Assembly: GCA_007130355.1 (NCBI GenBank)
Contig: SLSQ01000050.1
Span: forward strand, 1 to 37,211
Direction of reading: 5' to 3'
DNA from: Trueperaceae bacterium
GTDB lineage: Bacteria > Deinococcota > Deinococci > Deinococcales > Trueperaceae
DNA: 37,211 nt
Shown here: positions 8,259 through 18,000 of the stretch, piece by piece
Position numbering within the stretch: position 1 is the first letter of the stretch
Layout: every line of letters begins with the position of its first letter
Translations under genes and position numbers: made by a program
Notes under the pieces: model-generated
Databases searched by the model: none
What the model was told of the DNA's origin: nothing
Seen by the model: only the letters and a program-made list of their open reading frames with translations

Positions 8259-8561
8259 GTGCCGTCGTTCCGGTTCGAGCTGTACGTCGCAGGCGATGCG
8301 CCCCGGTCCCGCCTGGCGATCCGGGCGCTGACGGACCTCTGCGAGGAACACCTTCCCGGACGCTACGAACTGTCCGTGATCGACGTGACCGAACACCCGG
8401 AGCTCGCCGAGCGCGCCCACGTCCTGGCGACGCCGACGCTGCTGCGGCTGAGCCCGACGCCGCGGGTCCGGATCATCGGCGATCTCCGGCTGACCGCGAA
8501 GGTGCTGGCGGGCCTCGGCCTCGACGGCGCGACCGCGAACGACGATGGGGAGGTACCGTGA
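8259..8561 (+). CDS. kaiB: KaiB-type clock protein
   Basis: 100 codons, the usual KaiB length. In cyanobacteria KaiB changes fold and docks on the KaiC CI ring. The sequence matches KaiB throughout: LYVAGDAPRSRLAIRAL at the N-terminus, YELSVIDVTEHPELAE in the middle, and LATPTLLRLSPTPRVRIIGDL, very close to cyanobacterial ATPTL..ILPPPVR.IIGDL. GTG 8259 gives the normal KaiB N-terminus; the frame upstream runs into the tRNA and is spurious. The stop codon TGA (8559-8561) overlaps the kaiC GTG (GTGA), so the two are translationally coupled. It is first gene of a kaiB-kaiC-diguanylate cyclase operon. Confidence 0.93.
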   Translation: MPSFRFELYVAGDAPRSRLAIRALTDLCEEHLPGRYELSVIDVTEHPELAERAHVLATPTLLRLSPTPRVRIIGDLRLTAKVLAGLGLDGATANDDGEVP

Positions 8562-10090
8562 GCGACCGAGCAGCACCGGACCGTACGTCCGCCCGGCGAT
8601 CGCCCAGCGGCATCCCTGGGCTCGACCTCGTGACCAAGGGCGGCTTGCCCGCCGGACGGTCGGTGGTCGTGGCCGGTACTTCCGGGAGCGGCAAGACCGT
8701 GTTCGCGTCCCAGTTCCTCTCGGCCGGGATCCGCGACCACGACGAGCCCGGCGTGTTCGTCACCTGCGAGGAGCCGCCGGCCGGGATCCGGGACAACGTC
8801 GCGAGCTTCGGGTGGGACGTCGCCCGCTGGGAGCGGGACGGCGCCTGGCGCTTCGTCGACGCCACCCGTCAGCTCGACGGCATGCCGGTCCACGCCGGCG
8901 GCTACGACCTGACGGCGCTGCTGGCCCGGATCGAGGACGCCGTCGCCCGCGTCGGGGCACGCCGCGTCGTCGTCGACTCCCTGGACGCCCTCTTCACGCA
9001 GTTCGCGGGCGACGCCACCTTCCGGCACGAGCTGCACCGCGTTCTCGGCCTGCTGAACTCGTTGGGCGTGACCACCGTGCTCACCGCCGAGCGGGACCAC
9101 GACTACGGACCCAACTCCCGGCGCGGGGTCGAGGAGTTCGTCGCCGACAACCTGATCCTGCTCCGCAACGTCCTGAGCTCGGAGCGTCGTCGGCGCTCGC
9201 TCGAAGTGGTGAAGTTCCGCGGCGCGACGCACGATCGGGGCGAGTTCGGGTTCTCGATCACCCCGGACGGGATCTCGGTCATTCCCCATCTCGACATCCG
9301 GGACGACCGCGCGATGTCGGTCGAGCGCGCGTCGCTGGGGAACGCCGACCTCGACGCCATGTGCGGCGGCGGCGTCTTCCGGGATTCGGTGACGCTCGTG
9401 TCGGGCGCGGCCGGCAGCGGCAAGACGCTGCTCACGGCCTCGTTCGTGGCGGCGGGCGTCGCGGCGGGCGAACGGTGCCTGGTGTTCGCCTTCGAGGAAC
9501 GTCGCGAGCAGTGGCACCGCAACGCGCAGGGCTGGGGCTTCGACTTCGTCCGAATGGAGCGGGACGGCCTGCTCGACATCGTGAGCGACTACCCCGAGGT
9601 CGCGACCCTCGAGGACCACCTGGTGGCGATCACGTCGGCGATCGAGGCGTTCGGACCGCAGCGCGTGGCCGTCGACAGCCTTTCGGCGCTCGAGCGCGTG
9701 GCCACTCCGGACGCGTTCCGCAAGTTCGCCGTGAGCCTCAGCGCCTACCTGAAGCACCACGGGATCACCAGCCTGTTGACGTCGACCACGCCCACCTTCC
9801 TCGGTGGCGCGTCGCACACCGAGGCCCACCTGTCGACGGTGACCGACCTGATCATCCTGCTGCGCCACGTCGAGGTCGGCGGAGCGCTGCAGCGGGGCCT
9901 GACGGTCCTCAAGATGCGGGGGTCCCGCCACGACCACGACGTCCGCGCGTTCTCGGTGGACGCGCACGGGATGCATCTGGGAGCTCCGTACGACCGCACC
10001 TTCGGCCTGCTGGAGGACGGGCCGAGCGCGCACCCGCGCACGACCCCCGACGGATCCAGGGCGCCGGAGGCGGACGAACCTGATCCATGA
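8558..10090 (+). CDS. kaiC: KaiC-type double-domain ATPase/autokinase
   Basis: 510 codons with two RecA-like domains. CI: Walker A GTSGSGKT (40-47), catalytic Glu pair E71-E72, and GPNSRRGVEEFVADNLILLRN, close to cyanobacterial KaiC. CII: Walker A GAAGSGKT (283-290), Glu pair E313-E314, KMRGSRHD. The autophosphorylation region HTEAHLSTVTD keeps T421, S426 and T427, equivalent to T426, S431 and T432 of Synechococcus KaiC, so phosphorylation chemistry is plausible. The C-terminal tail does not resemble the A-loop/KaiA-binding peptide, and no kaiA is present. GTG 8558 overlaps the kaiB stop; the open frame back to 7562 crosses the tRNA and kaiB and is spurious. The stop overlaps the next gene as ATGA. 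Confidence 0.95.
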   Translation: MSDRAAPDRTSARRSPSGIPGLDLVTKGGLPAGRSVVVAGTSGSGKTVFASQFLSAGIRDHDEPGVFVTCEEPPAGIRDNVASFGWDVARWERDGAWRFVDATRQLDGMPVHAGGYDLTALLARIEDAVARVGARRVVVDSLDALFTQFAGDATFRHELHRVLGLLNSLGVTTVLTAERDHDYGPNSRRGVEEFVADNLILLRNVLSSERRRRSLEVVKFRGATHDRGEFGFSITPDGISVIPHLDIRDDRAMSVERASLGNADLDAMCGGGVFRDSVTLVSGAAGSGKTLLTASFVAAGVAAGERCLVFAFEERREQWHRNAQGWGFDFVRMERDGLLDIVSDYPEVATLEDHLVAITSAIEAFGPQRVAVDSLSALERVATPDAFRKFAVSLSAYLKHHGITSLLTSTTPTFLGGASHTEAHLSTVTDLIILLRHVEVGGALQRGLTVLKMRGSRHDHDVRAFSVDAHGMHLGAPYDRTFGLLEDGPSAHPRTTPDGSRAPEADEPDP

Positions 10091-10935
10091 GCCGACGGAC
10101 CGATGCCCCCGGCCCCGCGCAACTCAGGGCCATCTACCAGCGGATGACGGACGGCATCCTCATCGTGGGCGACGACGGCACCATTCTGGCGGCCAACCCT
10201 GCGGCGCGGCGCATGCTCCCCGACGGTGGATCCGGGCCGACCGGCGCCGTCTTCGGCTTTCCCATCGCCGACCGGAACGCCGTCGTGATCGAGCTCCTCG
10301 GCGCGGGCGGCAGGGTGCGGACCGCGGAGATGCGCGTGTCGACCCTCGACTGGCACGGCCGGCCGGCCCGGCTCCTGATCCTGCGCGACATCACCGAACA
10401 GACGGAACTGATGCACCGGCTGCACCTCGCGGCCAACTACGATCCGGTCACCGGCCTGCCGAACCGGCTCCTCTTCGAGGAGTACATCGGCCAGGCGATC
10501 CGCGAGGCGCGCCGCCACGGCCATCGGGTCGGCCTGCTGTTCGTCGACTTCGACGGCTTCAAGCGCGTCAACGACACCTTCGGGCACGACGTCGGCGACC
10601 TCCTGCTCCGTCGGATCGGACGCCGGCTGCACCGGGCGCTGCGAGAGGGGGACAGCGTGGCGCGCTTCGCCGGCGACGAGTTCCTGATCACGCTGACGCA
10701 GGTGAAGGACGTGCACGAGGCGAGCGTCGTCGCCGCCAAGGTGCTCGCGGCGTTCGAGGCTCCCTTCGAACTGGACGAGCACACCGTCGCCACCACGGCG
10801 AGCATCGGCGTCGCCTTCTTTCCCGACGACGCGGCGGACGCCTCGGAGCTGCTCCGTCGCGCCGACGGCGCCATGTACCGCGCCAAGGCCGAGGGCGGAG
10901 ATCGGTTCCGGACCTGTCTCGCCTCCGACGAATGA
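10087..10935 (+). CDS. PAS-GGDEF diguanylate cyclase, third gene of the kai operon
   Basis: 282 codons. Residues about 10-115 form a PAS-type sensor (MTDGILIVGDDGTILAANPAA at its start, LLILRDITE at its end). The GGDEF domain starts at ANYDPVTGLPNR (about 117). Metal and nucleotide residues are kept (FVDFDGFKRVNDTFGHDVGD), and the signature is AGDEF (195-199), a variant often active. REGD stands five residues before the signature, matching the RxxD inhibitory I-site, so product feedback is expected. It should make c-di-GMP from GTP. No membrane segment is seen. Its ATG overlaps the kaiC stop (ATGA), tying its synthesis to KaiC and suggesting it is an output of, or co-signals with, the Kai proteins. 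Confidence 0.93.
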   Translation: MSRRTDAPGPAQLRAIYQRMTDGILIVGDDGTILAANPAARRMLPDGGSGPTGAVFGFPIADRNAVVIELLGAGGRVRTAEMRVSTLDWHGRPARLLILRDITEQTELMHRLHLAANYDPVTGLPNRLLFEEYIGQAIREARRHGHRVGLLFVDFDGFKRVNDTFGHDVGDLLLRRIGRRLHRALREGDSVARFAGDEFLITLTQVKDVHEASVVAAKVLAAFEAPFELDEHTVATTASIGVAFFPDDAADASELLRRADGAMYRAKAEGGDRFRTCLASDE

Positions 10936-11035
10936 CGGGCGGTCGGCACGGCCGGATCGAACCCCGCCCCGGACCGTGGGCCGCTCGACCCCCGTCGGTG
11001 CGAGAACTGACCATCGTTTCGCTGGCACCTCCGCG

Positions 11036-11041
11036 TAGCAT
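11036..11041 (+). promoter_or_regulatory. Candidate -10 box (TAGCAT) of the stress-protein/glucan-synthase operon
   Basis: TAGCAT lies 33 bases before the ATG at 11075. Here a Shine-Dalgarno (GGAGGGG, 11064-11070) is present, so this would be a leadered transcript. No good -35 is visible. The 139-base gap after the cyclase gene shows only a weak bulged inverted repeat. Confidence 0.4.
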
Positions 11042-11074
11042 GGCCGGACGGGCAGGCCGAAGCGGAGGGGACGC

Positions 11075-12043
11075 ATGTTCTCGCACATCCTGGTTCCACT
11101 CGACGGGTCGAAGCTCGCGGAACGCGTGCTTCCGCACGTCCGCGCGTTCGCTCGCCTGAACGGCGCCCGCGTCACCCTCGCCCACGTCCTCGAACCGCCC
11201 ACCCTGGCCGGTCGGCGCGAGCCGACCGATCCGGTCCGGTGGCAACTCGCGGCGCACGAGGCCGAGCGGTACCTCGCCGACGTGCGCGACCGGCTCGGGA
11301 GCGACGTCTCTTCGGCCGAGTGCCGGATGTTCGAGGGGCGAACGGCGTCCAACATCGTCGGGTTCGCCCAGTCGGAAGCGGTCGACCTGATCGCGCTCGG
11401 CAGCCACGGCGAGGGCGGCCTGACGGGCTGGAACCTCGGCGCGACCGTGCACAGCGTCGCGCTGCACGCCCGAACGAGCGTGCTGATGGTGCGTGCCTAC
11501 GGGGCCGCCCCGAGCGCGGACGCACCGTCGCGCTACCGGCGCCTGCTGGTCCCGCTCGACGGCTCGCGCCGTGCCGAGATCGTCCTGCCGACCGTCCACG
11601 GACTCGCCGACGGCCACCGGTGCCGTCTGATGCTGGCGCACGTCGTCGAGCGCGCACCCAGCGCGAGCCGCTTGCCGCTTCCGGAAGCGGAAGCGGGCCT
11701 CGAGCGACGGTTCCTCGAGATGCGGCGACGGCGAGCCGAGCGGTACCTCGCCACGGTCCGAGAAGAACTTGCGGGCGTCGGCCACGACGTGGACGCGCGC
11801 ACGGAGATCGACGGCGACACCGTCGCCCGGCTCCACGACCTGGCGGACGCCGAAGACGCCGATCTCGTCGTCGTCAGCGCCCACGGCGCGTCCGAGAGCC
11901 ACCGGTGGCCGTTCGGCAGTTCGGTGCTGAACCTCCTCGTGTACGGCACCACGACGCTCCTCGTGGTCCAGGACCTGCACGGGCACGAACTGGTGCCCAG
12001 CGCCGCAGAGATCGCGGCCCAGGAACGGCACGGCCACGGATGA
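11075..12043 (+). CDS. Tandem universal stress protein (two UspA domains)
   Basis: 322 codons made of two UspA domains. Domain 1 (1-147) starts ILVPLDGSKLAERVLP and contains GSHGEGGLTGWNLGAT; domain 2 (about 153-305) starts LLVPLDGSRRAEIVLP and contains SAHGASESHRWPFGSS. Both fit the G-x2-G-x9-G(S/T) nucleotide-binding motif, so ATP binding is likely in each half. UspA proteins modulate stress survival, often by binding partners. No membrane segment is seen. ATG 11075 follows a strong Shine-Dalgarno. Its TGA overlaps the start of the giant glucan synthase (ATGA), so it may serve as a regulatory partner of that enzyme. Confidence 0.93.
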   Translation: MFSHILVPLDGSKLAERVLPHVRAFARLNGARVTLAHVLEPPTLAGRREPTDPVRWQLAAHEAERYLADVRDRLGSDVSSAECRMFEGRTASNIVGFAQSEAVDLIALGSHGEGGLTGWNLGATVHSVALHARTSVLMVRAYGAAPSADAPSRYRRLLVPLDGSRRAEIVLPTVHGLADGHRCRLMLAHVVERAPSASRLPLPEAEAGLERRFLEMRRRRAERYLATVREELAGVGHDVDARTEIDGDTVARLHDLADAEDADLVVVSAHGASESHRWPFGSSVLNLLVYGTTTLLVVQDLHGHELVPSAAEIAAQERHGHG

Positions 12044-15000
12044 GCCACCACGACCGGGCCTCGGGGGACGACGGCCCGGCACGCGACGCACCGCCCGAGG
12101 AGGCCGGAAGGGCGCGCGCGACCGCCCACCCGGTCGTGGCGCGACCGCGCCGTGCGCACCGGGCCGTCCGCCGGTCGGCGCCCCTCCGCGAGCGAATCCG
12201 TGCCGTGTTCGACGCCCTTCCGGTCGAGCCGTCCGCCCTGTCCTCGCGCACGCAGTGGCTCCTCGACAACGACTACCTGATCCTGCGGGCCCTGCGTCAG
12301 ACCGAGGACGACATGCCGCGGGCCTACTACGCGACGCTGCCCACGCTGGCGAACGGCACCCCGCGGGTCGAGGCGCTCGCGGGCGCGATCGTGGCGTGGA
12401 GCGAGCACCGGCTGGACCTGGCGCGGGTACGCCGCTTCGTGGAGGGACACCAGGAGGTGGCGCCGCTCACCCTCGGGGAGCTGTGGGCGCTGCCCACCTT
12501 CCTGCGGATCGTGGCGCTCGAATCGCTCGCCGAAGCGGCTCCGAACGCGCACGAGGCGGCCCGGGTCGAGGTCGAACACGACGAGACGCTGCCGGCGACG
12601 ATCCTGTCCCTGCACGCGCTCGACACGCACGATTGGACCGCGTTCGTGGAGGCCACGAGCCTCATCGAACGTCGCCTCCGCCAGGATCCGGCGGGAGCGT
12701 ACCTCCGCATGGACGAAGCGACGCGCGACCGCTACCGAGCGACCATCGAACGGCTCGCCGTGCGCTCCGGCCGCAGCGAGGAGGCGGTCGCGGCGGAAGC
12801 CGTGGCCCTGGCGAGGTCGGCGGCCGCCCGACCGGACGGGCGCCCCGAACGCGCGCACGTGGGGGCGTACCTGATCGGGTCGGCCGTATCGGAGTTCGAG
12901 CGGACGGTGGGCGCCCCGCCGACGCTCCGCATGCACCTCGAGCGTGGCGCGCGCCGCTGGGCGGCGCCCCTGTACGCGGCGGCCACGTCGCTCCTCGCCG
13001 TCCTCCTGATCGCGGCGACGACGGCCGTCGCGCTCCGTTGGGGCGCGCGCGTCGAGGCGCTGGCCCTGACGGCCGCCGTGGCGGTCCCGGCGTGGGTCGC
13101 GGCGGAGGCCGCGCTGCGCCGGCTGGTGACGCACCTCCTCCCGCCCACGCGGCTTCCGAAGCTCGAGCTTCGCGCCGGCGTGCCGCCCGACGCCCGCACG
13201 CTGGTCGCCGTGCCGGCGCTGTTCACGAGCGAAGCGGGGATCCACGATCTGTTCGCGAGGATCGAGCGGCACTACCTGGGACACCGCGATCCGCGTCTCG
13301 CCTTCGTGGTCCTGGGCGACGTGCCCGACGCCGCCGACCGGGTCGTGCCCGAGGACGCCGCCCTGCTGGACCGGGCCGAGGCCGAACTCGCCGCGCTCCG
13401 GGCCCGGCATCCCGAGGGGCGGTTCCTGCTGCTGACGCGGGAGCGGCGCTGGAACGCGTCCGAGGGCGTCTGGATGGGCTGGGAGCGCAAGCGCGGCAAG
13501 CTCACCGAACTGAACCGGCTGATCGTGCACGGCGTGCGCGGCGGCTTCCTGTTCCACGGCGACCGCGCCGAAGCGTTCGCCGGGTTCCCGTTCGTGATCA
13601 CGTTGGACGCCGATACGGTGCTTCCCCCAGGCAGCGCCTTCCGCCTGATCGGCACCCTCGCGCACCCCCTGAACCGGGCTTCGTTCGACGCGGCGAACCG
13701 TCTGCGGCACGGCTTCACGATCCTGCAGCCCCGGATCGAGGCCCACCCCGACGATGCCGACCGGACCCGGTTCGCACGGCTCTTCTCGCACGGCCGAACC
13801 GTCGATCTGTACGCGCACGCGGTGTCCGAGCCGTACATGGACCTGTTCGGCGAAGGGATCTACGCCGGGAAGGGCATCTACGACGTCGCGGCGTTCGAAC
13901 GCACGGTCGGCGACGTTCCTCCGGAGAACGCGATCCTCAGCCACGACCTGCTCGAGGGCGGGCTGGGCCGCGCGGGCCTCGTGAGCGACGTCGTCGTGCT
14001 CGAGAGCCAACCCCAGCACTACCTCGCCCACGCGCGGCGGCTGCACCGGTGGATCCGGGGCGACTGGCAGCTCCTCCCCTGGGCCGGCCGGCGGGTGCCC
14101 GGCCCCGAAGGACGCGTGCCCAATCCGTTGAGCCATACGGCACGATGGGTGCTTCGGCAGAACCTGGTGCGCAGCCTGCACCCTCCGTCCCTGCTGGCGC
14201 TGTTCGTCGTGGGGTGGACCGTCGCGCCGGGTCCGGCGTGGGCCTGGACCGGGCTCGCGCTCGCCCTCTCGGCCGCACCGTTGCTGCAGGTACCCCGGGC
14301 CCTCGTGCGCCTGGCGCGGCCCCGTCGCGCGGCCCGGCTCCCGCACGCCGCGGATCGGGACCTGCTCCGCTGGGCGGTCGACCTCGCCTTCCTCGCCCAC
14401 GCCGCCTGGGTGGCCGCGGCCGCCGTGACGACCACCCTCTGGCGCCTGCGAGTCTCGCGCCGGCACCTGCTGCGCTGGACGGAGTCGTCGCAGGACGCGC
14501 GGGACGCCTCGCGTCGCCGGAACGCGCTCGCACGCTGGCGTGCCATGAGCGCCGCCCCCCTCGCCGCCACGGTCGTGGGCGCGCTGATGCTCGGGGCGCG
14601 CCCCGAAGCGTGGCCGGTCGCCGTCCCGTTCCTGCTCGCCTGGGCCCTCTCCCCCCAGCTCGCGTACCTCCTGGATCGTCCCGTCCCGATCCAGGACCGG
14701 GCGCTGACCCCGGAACGGCGGCGCTGGCTGGCCACGATCGCGCGGAGGACCTGGCTCTACTTCGAACGGTTCATCGGGCCGGACGATCACTGGCTCCCGC
14801 CGGACCACTTCCAGGAGTCGCCGCGCGGCGAGGTCGCGCACCGCACCTCCCCCACGAACGTCGGGCTGCTGCTCGCGACCACCGTCGGCGCCCACGATGC
14901 GGGCTACCTGGGGGCGCGCGACCTGCTGCTCCGCCTCGGCAACACGTTCGCGACGCTGGACCGGCTGGAACGCCACCGCGGCCACTTCCTCAACTGGTAC

Positions 15001-18000
15001 GACACCCGCACCCTCCGGCCGCTGCACCCGAAGTACGTCTCGACGGTCGACAGCGGCAACCTCCTCGGCCTCCTCGTGGTGGTGCGGCAGGCGTGCCTCG
15101 AGGTCCCGGACGGCACGGTGCTGCGCTGGCGCCGGTTCGACGGCCTCCGCACCCTCGCGGACCTCCTGAAGGAAACGGTGGAGACGCTCGAGGACGACGG
15201 CGAACTCACGCGCTCGATCGTCGCCTTCCGGGAGCGGATCGACCGGACCGAAGGCCGGCCGGAGCGGTGGTCGCCGCTCGTCGACGAGCTGGCGTCGGAG
15301 GCCCTGCCCGAGCTCGAGCGGACCCTCCTGGAGCGCGTGCGTACCGCGGCCGGCGGCGTCGGGCACGAACGACTCGCCGACCTCGGCATCTGGTTGGGGC
15401 GCCTGCAGCAGCAACTGGACACGATGCGGGACGGACGCGACGCCCTGCTCCCGTGGCTCCGGCCCGACGCCCGCGTGTCGGCGCTCGATCCGGTCGTGGA
15501 CGAGATTCCGCTGCAGCTCGCCTTCCGCGACCTGCCCGCGGCGTACCGGACGATCCGCGAGGCGTTGGACGCGCTCGCACCGGCGAACGCCGTGGAGTCC
15601 GCACGCCGGACGCGCTTGCGCTCAGCGCTGGACGCGGCCGACGAGGTCGCCGAGCGTATCCGTCGGGACGCCGATGCGGTCGCGGCGAACGCCGAGAGGA
15701 TCCTGCAGGAGACGCACGTCGACTTCCTGTTCGACACGGAACGAAAGCTGTTCCGCATCGGCTACCACGTCGACGACGACCGCGAGGACGTGCACGCGTA
15801 CGACCTGCTGGCCTCCGAGGCCCGCATCGCCTCCTTCATGGCGATCGCCCTCGACCGGGTGGCGCCCGAGCATTGGCTCCACCTCGGTCGGCCGACGGCG
15901 CTGGTGGACGGTCGGCAGGTGCTCCTGTCGTGGAGCGGCACGATGTTCGAGTACCTGATGCCGACCCTGTTCATGCGCACCCCCGAGCGCAGCCTCCTGG
16001 CGCACGCCTGCCGCACGGCGATCGACCGCCAGATCGCCTTCGGCAGGGCGCACGGCGTGCCCTGGGGAACCTCCGAATCGGGCTACGCGCGCACGGACGC
16101 GCAGGAGAACTATCAGTACCGTGCCTTCGGCGTGCCCGACCTCGCCCTCTCCCACGAGGCGACCGGCCGTCAGGTCGTCGCGCCGTACGCGACGCTGATG
16201 GCGCTGCCGTGGACGCCGCACGAAGCGGCCGAGAACCTCGAGCGGCTGGTCGCGGCCGGAGCCATGGGGCGCTACGGCTTCTACGAGGCCCTGGACTACG
16301 CGCACGCGCGTCTGGCGCCCGGCGAGCGCTACACCGTGGTGCGGTCGTTCATGGTCCACCACCACGGGATGGCCTTCATGGCGCTCTGCAACCTGCTGCA
16401 CGACGGCCGCTTCGTCGAACGCTTCCACGCCGACGCACGGGTCCGGACGCACGAGGTGCTGCTCTACGAGGGCCTCGCGCCGGGCCCGCCCGACGAACGG
16501 ATCGAACGGGACGAACGCACGGAGGATCCGCGACCGCGCTTCCACGCTCCGCCCGTCGAGCCTTGGGAGGTACCGGTCCGCACCCGCAGCCCCGAGGTGC
16601 ACGCCCTCTCCAACGGCCGCTACACCCTCTTCATGAGCAACTCGGGAGCCGGCGCCAGCCGCTGGGAAGGACTGGACCTGACGCGCTGGCGCAGCGACCC
16701 GACCTGCGACGCGTGGGGCCAGTGGATCTACGTCCAGGACCTCGACCTGGACCGGACCTGGTCGGCGACCCCGAAACCGGTCGACGCCCCAGGCCAGCAC
16801 CCGCGGGTGACGTTCCATCCCCACCAGATCACCTTCCACCGTCGGGACGGGGACGTGACCACGCGCCTCGAGGTGATCGTCCCGCCCCAGGACGACGCGG
16901 AGATCCGCCGCGTCACCCTCGTCAACCACGGGGACTCGGTCCGACGCCTGGCCGTGACCAGCTACGGCGAGGTCGCCCTGGCCCCGCACGGCGACGACCT
17001 GCGCCATCCCGCGTTCGCCAAGATGTTCGTCGAGTGCTCGTGGCGCGCCGAGGACGACGGGCTGCTGTTCCGCCGTCGCCTGCGCAGCACGACCGACGCG
17101 CCCGCCTACCTCGTCCACCGTCTGGTCCACGATCGCGGCGCGCACCCGCCGCCGGAGATCGAGACCGACCGGGAACGGTTCCTCGGCCGTCACGGCCACC
17201 CAGGGGATCCCGCAGGACTGCGCGCGACCCGACTCTCGGGCACGCTCGGCGCGACGCTCGATCCGGTGTTCGCCCTGCGCACGCGGGTCGAGATCCCGGC
17301 CCACGCCACCGTGCGCCTGTCGTTCGTGACGGCGGCCGGTGGTTCGGCCCGCACCGTGCTCGACGTAGCGCACCGCTACGGACGCCGGGACCGGATCGAG
17401 GCGGCCTTCCTGGACGCCGCCGCGCGGCAGGGCCAGGTGGCGGCCCAGGTGGGGCTCGACGCGGCCGAGTCGGCCAGCGCGGACCGGCTCCTCTCCCGCC
17501 TGCTCTACCCCGACGCCGCGACACGCTCCGACGCCGCGATCCTGCGGAGCAACGTCTCGGGCCCGTCGGGCCTGTGGGTGCACGGCATCTCCGGCGACCA
17601 CCCGATCGTGCTGCTGCGCCTCCGTACGGAGGAGGACGTCGCCACCGTCCGCACCCTCCTGAAGATCCATCGCCTCTGGCGCAGCCAACGCTTCGTCGTG
17701 GACCTCGTGGTCCTCAACGAACTGGACCGTGGGTACGTCCAGACCACGCGCGACGCGGTCCGGCGGCTCGTCGTCGCCGCTGGCGACGAGGTCTGGCAGG
17801 ACCGGCCCGGCGGCATCTTCCTGCTGTCGTCGGCGCAGTTGGACGAGGCCGGCCGGGTCCTGCTCCAGTCGGCGGCCCGGGTGGTCGTGAACGTCGGCGA
17901 CGGATTCGTGCTCGCTCCGTTCCCGAGCGCCCCGGAGGACGGCCTGCCGGCCCTCGCTCCGTCGCACCACCGGCCCGACGCCGCGCCGGACACGCCTCCG

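Noticed and set aside
7562-8557. N-terminal extension of kaiC by 332 codons
   Set aside because: It would run through the tRNA-Pro gene and all of kaiB; homology to KaiC starts after GTG 8558.
11239-12039. N-terminal extension of the glucan synthase by 267 codons
   Set aside because: It overlaps most of the stress-protein gene in another frame; ATG 12040 gives a normal 4-base overlap.
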